Assembly: GCF_964355755.1 (NCBI RefSeq)
Contig: NC_092672.1
Coordinates: forward strand, 25,356,501 to 25,420,500
Direction of reading: 5' to 3'
DNA from: Antedon mediterranea
Lineage: Eukaryota > Echinodermata > Crinoidea > Comatulida > Antedonidae
Length of the DNA: 64,000 bases
The notes beneath the pieces were generated by a model. The model did not search any database. It was not told the origin of the DNA and saw only the letters and a list, made by a program, of their open reading frames with translations. The translations under genes and the position numbers were made by a program. Shown here piece after piece: positions 59,461 through 64,000 of this stretch (position 1 is the first letter of the stretch; each line of letters starts with the position of its first letter).

Positions 59461-60089
59461 AATGCTTGAAATAACCAGAATATCATAAATATATTAAATT
59501 GTTATATATATCTTATGATTTATATTATACAGATATTGACTGCTTAGAGGTTAAATATAAGATTTGACATCCCCGAGGGAATGATATTATGTTCGAGGGA
59601 ATATATAATTCCCAAGAACTTAATATCATTCCCGAGGCGATATCTGTTATATTACATAGCCAACAACAAGTAGAATATCTGCTTGGTGGGGTAGCTAGGC
59701 CTAGTATGTAAAAACGATGCCCAGACACCTTACCTTTCGAAGAATAATATACAGATAATTACTACGGTACGGTAATTAATGATTCCTCGACAATGAAATA
59801 TTCACTAGCCTAGGTCGTTTAAATAATAACAGAAGAATTTCCATCAATAAGCCTACATTAATAATAATATTATCAGGTAGGCCTAGCCTAGGCCGAATAA
59901 ATAATAATTCGTCTTCATATTTTGAGCCGAATCACCGGATGTTCAGTGCGTCGCGCGCGTACCAGTTACTACTGTGAGTATTAACCAATCACAAACGGTG
60001 TTTCATCACATCTAGGGAGGACTAAAAATAAATGAGGGCGCTATGTATGCATAGTTTAAATAGTTTAGATGATTACATTCTTCAAGCAA
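59461..60089. other. No gene; one hairpin
   Basis: An inverted repeat at 59573-59637 (CCGAGGGAATGATATTA / TAATATCATTCCCGAGG) has a loop that is itself palindromic (GGGAATATATAATTCCC). Otherwise nothing recognised. Confidence 0.5.
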
Positions 60090-60160
60090 GCTCCGTGGCG
60101 CAGTGCATGAAGCGTTGTCTTGTGATGGAGTGACAATTTCATCGCGAGTTCAAGACTCAG
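60090..60160 (+). other. tRNA-like sequence, possibly a SINE head
   Basis: GCTCCGTGGCGCAGTGCATG contains an A-box-like TGGCGCAGTG, and GCGAGTTCAAGACTC is B-box-like. I cannot make a full cloverleaf. Confidence 0.4.
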
Positions 60161-60398
60161 TAGATGACTTTTGTTTATTTATCGGCAAACGCGAGTGTTG
60201 CCACACGAAATTTACACAGTCAATATCATCGTACTCGAGAATTTATATGATTAATGACAGGGGGACACGATAATTACGCAAAAAATACTCAGTCAATATC
60301 ATCGTTCTAGAGGATAACAAGCACGAATGTGCAATACTCGGGGTACAGCGAAAGAAGCTGTATACAGACGTATACAGTTAGAAAGTTAAAGAAAAATA

Positions 60399-60469
60399 GG
60401 TTTCGCCAGGGCTCGAACCGGGACCTTCTGCGTGTTAAGCAGACTTGACAACCACTACACTACGAAACC
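60399..60469 (-). tRNA. tRNA-Val(AAC)-like gene
   Basis: On the minus strand: acceptor GGTTTCG pairs perfectly with CGAAACC, D-arm GTGTAGTGGTTGTCAA, anticodon stem TCTGC/GCAGA with loop TTAACAC (anticodon AAC, Val). The T-arm CCCGG/TTCGAGC/CCTGG has one mismatch. A terminator T-run (TTTTT) follows. Overall it closely resembles animal tRNA-Val(AAC). The variable loop is one base short and the T-stem has a mismatch, so it may be a diverged or inactive copy. Confidence 0.7.
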
Positions 60470-60681
60470 TCTTACATTGAAATTGTGGGTTACAGAAAGT
60501 TTTTTAATCCATTTAAATTACAAATAAATGGTAATAAGCACAAAGCAAAATAAACATGTGTAAAAGTGATAATTACCGATTACACACAAAATAAGTATTT
60601 AAAAAAAGAATAATAAGATATACTGTGTATAATTATCATATTGCGTATACAGTACTTTTCACCATAAAGTTAAAAAAAAAA

Positions 60682-60752
60682 GGTTTAGCCCGGGCTCGAA
60701 CCAGGTACCTTCTGCGTATTGAGCAAACGTGATAACCACTACGCCAAGAAGC
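60682..60752 (-). pseudogene. Degenerate tRNA (Val-like)
   Basis: Minus strand: GGCGTAGTGGTTATCACG, anticodon loop TCAATAC (AAT), GGTTCGAGCCCGGG. It matches the tRNA-Val at 60399-60469 in the D, anticodon and T arms, but the acceptor ends (GGCTTCT / GCTAAACC) no longer pair. A poly-T follows. Confidence 0.6.
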
Positions 60753-61079
60753 CGCATATAACCATATAACTACATAACGCTGTGGTGTGTGTCACACATT
60801 GTGGATTCTTAATTAAACAAATTAATTAACAAAAAATTAAAAATCCGGCTCTATAGCTTTGAGGACATGTCCCTGTAGTATGTTCATGCCAAATCCCAGC
60901 TCAATACTACAACTAATAAGGGAGGAGTAGTACTTTAAAAATCGCACTTTTTACTCAATAGTGTCCAGATGGTGGAGGAGAAAATGAGTAAGTACTAGAC
61001 TCGGGTACCCCGAGTAAAAACGATTTACGATCCTCGCAGTGGTAGTCATGTGATGCAGTTTCAACCAATCACGTTTGCG

Positions 61080-61368
61080 TATTTACATAGGCTATGTAAT
61101 ATATATAGAGGACTAGTGCTGTTCCGCCGTACCACGCCGAGAATGTTAAAGAGTCGCTATCCAATCGAGTTAGAACAATACCATGAAAGCCCCAGTGGTC
61201 TAATGGTTAGGACATCTGCATATCAAGCAGGCGGTCCGAGTTCGAGTCTCGGTTAGGGCGACTTTTTCTCATTCTCACAGATTTCCTCATCTTTATCGTT
61301 TCAAAATTAATTAATTAAATATCAGTATATCACCGGGCGGTTTAGAATTAATGTTCTTTGCTGATTTG
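61080..61368 (+). repeat. Left arm of tRNA-bearing inverted repeat
   Basis: Runs from GAGGACTAGTGCTGTTCCGC through the tRNA to CACCGGGCGGTTTAGAATTA. The arm at 63519-63860 is its reverse complement with small differences and an extra internal duplication (two copies of the TTCTAAACC segment). Confidence 0.8.
61189..61260 (+). tRNA. tRNA-like gene, anticodon ATC, left copy
   Basis: Acceptor GCCCCAG/TTAGGGC (one mismatch and one wobble), D-arm GGTCTAATGGTTAGGAC as in tRNA-Glu, anticodon stem CTGC/GCAG with loop ATATCAA (anticodon ATC, nominally Asp), perfect T-arm CCGAG/TTCGAGT/CTCGG, discriminator G, then a TTTTT terminator. The body looks Glu-like but the anticodon does not. Whether it is charged is unknown. 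Confidence 0.6.
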
Positions 61369-61396
61369 TTTATATATATATATATATATATATATA
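61369..61396. repeat. (TA)n microsatellite, left of the Penelope-like element
   Basis: Pure TA dinucleotides at the junction between the left tRNA-bearing arm and the Penelope-like element. Confidence 0.9.
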
Positions 61397-61432
61397 CGTT
61401 AAGTCTGGAAAAGAAGTAAAAACTACAGTTTG

Positions 61433-61481
61433 GTCTCTACAGGCTTGTTTCGTGAGTCGTGAAACTCACTCATCAGGAGAC
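61433..61481 (-). ncRNA. Hammerhead ribozyme
   Basis: On the minus strand all core parts are present in order: stem I GTCTC, core CTGATGA, stem II GTGAGT(TTCACG)ACTCAC, GAAA, short stem III ACA(AGCC)TGT, cleavage triplet GTA, and the closing stem I strand GAGAC. The 3-bp stem III is typical of the minimal type I hammerheads found in Penelope-like retroelements. It lies about 90 bp beyond the coding end of the Penelope-like element on the same strand, and would self-cleave the RNA after GTA. Confidence 0.88.
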
Positions 61482-61566
61482 TATAATGAGAAGAATCAAT
61501 CACAACGTTGCTTATAAGCACATTTACTTGTAGAATTAGCATTTACAGGTAATATGTTTTGGAATG

Positions 61567-63449
61567 TCAGCTGTTATGTAACAATGCTTTCTTTCTGTGC
61601 CGGCAGGCGGACACAAGTTTGTTACGTTTGTTTAATGTCGATAATTCAGGGTGGCGGATGATAAATAATTTCTTTTTGAGGCAGAGGTTTCATTTTTTGT
61701 TTGCGCTACTATATGCTTTAGTAGATGCCAAGATGCGCCATGAGATTGAATAGTCTGTGTTGTTGTCCTTGAGTGTCCAAATATGTTTACTGAGTTCGGT
61801 TGAGTTTCTAGAACGTGTATTACGGAATGATGAGGTGTGATTTCTGTATCGTGTTTTAAAATCATTTTCAGTGAGTCCGATATAAGTTTCCGAGGTGGAT
61901 TTGTCTTTGCGTGTAACTGTGGCTTGGTATATTATAGATGATTGTAAGTAATTTCCGTTTTAGCGGGCATGTGTTTTTCTGTCTGCAGTTGCATGTTTTG
62001 TTTTCTTGAGTGTTTTCCACGGATGTTGTTTCGGGCTGGTTGAGTATTCTCTTGTTGTGACTGTCTATTATCTGTTTCATATTGTTCATAGAACTATAGC
62101 TAATCTTGATAGTGTTTCAGTTGAAGATTTTTCTTAGTTTGTTATCTTTTGGAAAATGTTTGTCTACTAGGGATAGGAATTTCTGTCCGATGTTTGTGCC
62201 GACGTTTTTGCTGAACGGTGGTTTGTACCACAGAATGTCGTTTCGTTTACTATTTTTTCGTCTTGTCTGGGTTACCGGCTCGTATTTTAGTGTGTTTAGA
62301 GTTTTTTGGTATACAGGGGCGGCTTGGTTGAATGAATTCTTGTCGGATGACAAGGACGAGAGTCGTTTGTTTATTCCGGCGGGTATATTCTTTAGGATGG
62401 TCGGTGGGTGGTTACTTTGTTGATGGATATACTTTAACGTGGCGTTTGGTTTGGTGTAGGGCTGGTATGTGTTCTTCGCTAGGTTGAGTGTGACGTCTAA
62501 GAAGTTGATGACTTGTTCTATGGTAATGCGTAGGCCGTTGTCTTTGAATATTTGGCATATGTCTTTTTAAATATTTTTTGTGCTTTTAGGTGTTGTGTCT
62601 GTGACTGCAAGGCCGTCACCTCTGTAAAGTCCTATGTTGATTCCTAGTTTCTGTTGTAATTGGTGTAACAGGAAGCTTCCAACAAGTTCACATGTTTCTG
62701 CGCCATCATAACTACCCATAGTCACATCGAATGCTGTGGGGCCTTTCTTTTGCCATGGTTGCTGTTTGTGTGATAGTACGGATTTGTTGGTATGTACGAT
62801 GATGTCTCTTTCGTCGTTGGTAATATCATCGTATCTATTAGCAAAGTCTAGTGATTTATTCAGCAGGTTATTGCTGATAGAGGGGTAAAATTCTACGATG
62901 TCGAAGCATATAAAGTTGTGTTGTTGTTTCTTGTCGATGCTCTTAAACCATTCGATGACCGATGAGGTATTTTTCCATTGATTGGTGCGTAGTTTTGATG
63001 TAATTTTGCTGTTAATACGATCGAGTATAGTTTTGCTTATCTTGCCTATCTCGGATTTGGTCGGGTTTATTAATCGGCAAGTAGGTTTGTTAGTGAAGTT
63101 CGGTTTGTGGTCTTTGAGGGTTATGAAAGCATCTTTATTTGCAGTTGTATCCACTCTCTCAGCGATGTTCAATTTTGTTGCAATACTTTTGTTTTTTTCT
63201 ACGAATCGTTTGTACGAGTGCAGGTTCTGCTTTCATGTATGATTTGGTGATGTTTTTTTCTAGAAGGTTGTCATACGTCGGTGGGTCTAGTTTGTAGAAA
63301 TTTGTGGTTTTGTCGGCTGCAATTAAAAGTTTGGGCTCGTTTTCAATTTTCTTGGAGTCAGTTTTTAACTTGTTGAGTAGAGGGTTGTCTGCGTTTTTGT
63401 ATGTTGTCGATTGTATCAGATGGAGTATGTCATTTTTGAATTCGTATAG

Positions 63450-63452
<3 letters not shown>
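61567..63452 (-). pseudogene. Penelope-like element: RT and GIY-YIG endonuclease, decayed
   Basis: Order on the minus strand: KLLIAADKTTNFYKLDPPTY, then ITLKDHKPNF-TNKPTCRLIN, PTKSEIGKISKTILDRIN, FDIVEFYPSI (RT motif A), FDVTMGSYDGAETCELVGSF, and the YxDD box, here YRGDG: the first catalytic Asp has become Gly. Downstream: LWYKPPFSKNVGTNIGQKFL, a CNCRQKNTCPL zinc-finger-like stretch, and a GIY-YIG endonuclease (IIYQATV ... TYIGLTENDF, RYRNH) ending at 61567. Frameshifts (about 63190, 62560, 62090) and one stop interrupt it. Penelope-like elements reverse-transcribe at a nick made by their GIY-YIG domain. The 5' part beyond the TA repeat is missing. Confidence 0.82.

Positions 63453-63518
<66 letters not shown>
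63453..63518. repeat. (TA)n microsatellite, right of the Penelope-like element
   Basis: A pure TA run of about 66 bp. The Penelope-like coding sequence begins right at its left edge. Confidence 0.95.
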
Positions 63519-63521
<3 letters not shown>

Positions 63522-63860
63522 ACATTAGGCAATGAACATTAATTCTAAACCACCCGCTGATATACGGAAATTTAATTAATTAATTTAAAATAAACAAATC
63601 AGGCAAAGAACAGTAATTCTAAACCGCCTGGTGATATACTGAAATTTAATAAATTCATTTTATACGATAAAGATGAGGAAATCTGTGAGAATGAGAAAAA
63701 GTCGCCCCAACCGAGACTCGAACTCGGACCGCCTGCTTGATATGCAGATTTCCTAACCATTAGACCACTGGGGCTTTCATGGTATTGTTCGAACTCGATT
63801 GGATAACGACTCTTTAACATTCTTGGCGTGGTACGGCGGAACAGCACTAGTCCTCAGTTG
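63519..63860 (-). repeat. Right arm of tRNA-bearing inverted repeat
   Basis: Reverse complement of 61080-61368, ending in GGCGGAACAGCACTAGTCCTC. It contains TTCTAAACC(A/G)CC(C/T)G-GTGATATAC twice (about 63543 and 63618), so the tRNA-distal part has been duplicated. Confidence 0.8.
63703..63774 (-). tRNA. tRNA-like gene, anticodon ATC, right copy
   Basis: Same tRNA as 61189-61260 in inverted orientation. Here the acceptor is intact (GCCCCAG/TTGGGGC, one wobble), with anticodon loop ATATCAA, T-arm CCGAG/CTCGG, discriminator G and a TTTTT terminator. This is the better preserved copy. Confidence 0.65.
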
Positions 63861-64000
63861 TACGCACGCGCAACAGAGATCAAATTGATACGCCCTCATT
63901 TTTCAGTAATTTTTTCACGAGGCGGGATCTCAGAAGAGATACTTTTATATATATAAACAAATCTAGTCTGGGTTCCAGACGGAGTTTTGTCTTAATTTAG
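63861..64000. other. Right edge of the window
   Basis: Short unassigned sequence beyond the right inverted-repeat arm; nothing recognised. Confidence 0.4.

Noticed and set aside
61369-61396. Replication or promoter element at the TA run
   Set aside because: A pure TA dinucleotide tract with no associated gene start; best described as a microsatellite.
62106-62423. Plus-strand open frames through the Penelope-like element
   Set aside because: They are antisense shadows of the RT/GIY-YIG coding strand.

Overview
This is eukaryotic, AT-rich, gene-poor DNA, most likely from a marine invertebrate deuterostome; an echinoderm is my best guess. The reasons are a Gmr1-like Ty3/gypsy element (a lineage described from deuterostomes), a fibrinogen-related pseudogene, CR1/Jockey-style LINEs, a Penelope-like element, and many 'TAGGCCTA'-rich stretches. 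There are no bacterial-style operons, rRNAs or CRISPR arrays. Almost everything recognisable is a transposable element or a relic of one. The few host-type features are tRNA or tRNA-like genes near the right end, one candidate signal-peptide exon and the fibrinogen pseudogene.

Layout. 1-4603: Helentron-like elements, one split by a Helitron at 1500-2951. 4604-13290: two more Helitron copies, a fibrinogen-related pseudogene, a microsatellite-bearing Helentron-like element and unassigned AT-rich DNA. 13291-18345: three inverted-repeat elements inserted inside one another. 18479-26400: a MITE, then a LINE on the minus strand interrupted by a 4.1-kb terminal-inverted-repeat element that holds a decayed gene, a MITE and a second LINE fragment. 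26882-37457: a long palindromic element whose left arm carries a nearly intact 6.67-kb Gmr1-like LTR retrotransposon and whose right arm carries a truncated LINE. 38532-38634: candidate first exon. 38686-59460: one LINE split by an 18.6-kb cluster of Helentron-like elements (39978-58535). 59461-64000: tRNA-type sequences and a Penelope-like retroelement with a hammerhead ribozyme, lying between two inverted tRNA-bearing repeats.

The most striking object is the 39978-58535 cluster. Every element in it has a 5' hairpin 'head' and a 3' hairpin 'tail', in three sequence types. Read left to right, heads and tails form a type-consistent, fully balanced parenthesis string. This is what is expected if new copies repeatedly inserted into the T-rich tract just behind an older head, or at the T-T step behind an older tail. 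The whole stack sits in a single T-T step of the LINE, and the LINE reading frame resumes exactly on the other side. Bodies of two of the types also carry a tRNA-like module with pol III A- and B-box-like sequences.

All calls come from reading the sequence by eye. Boundaries without a terminal motif or target duplication are approximate, and family names are assigned from motifs, not from database searches.
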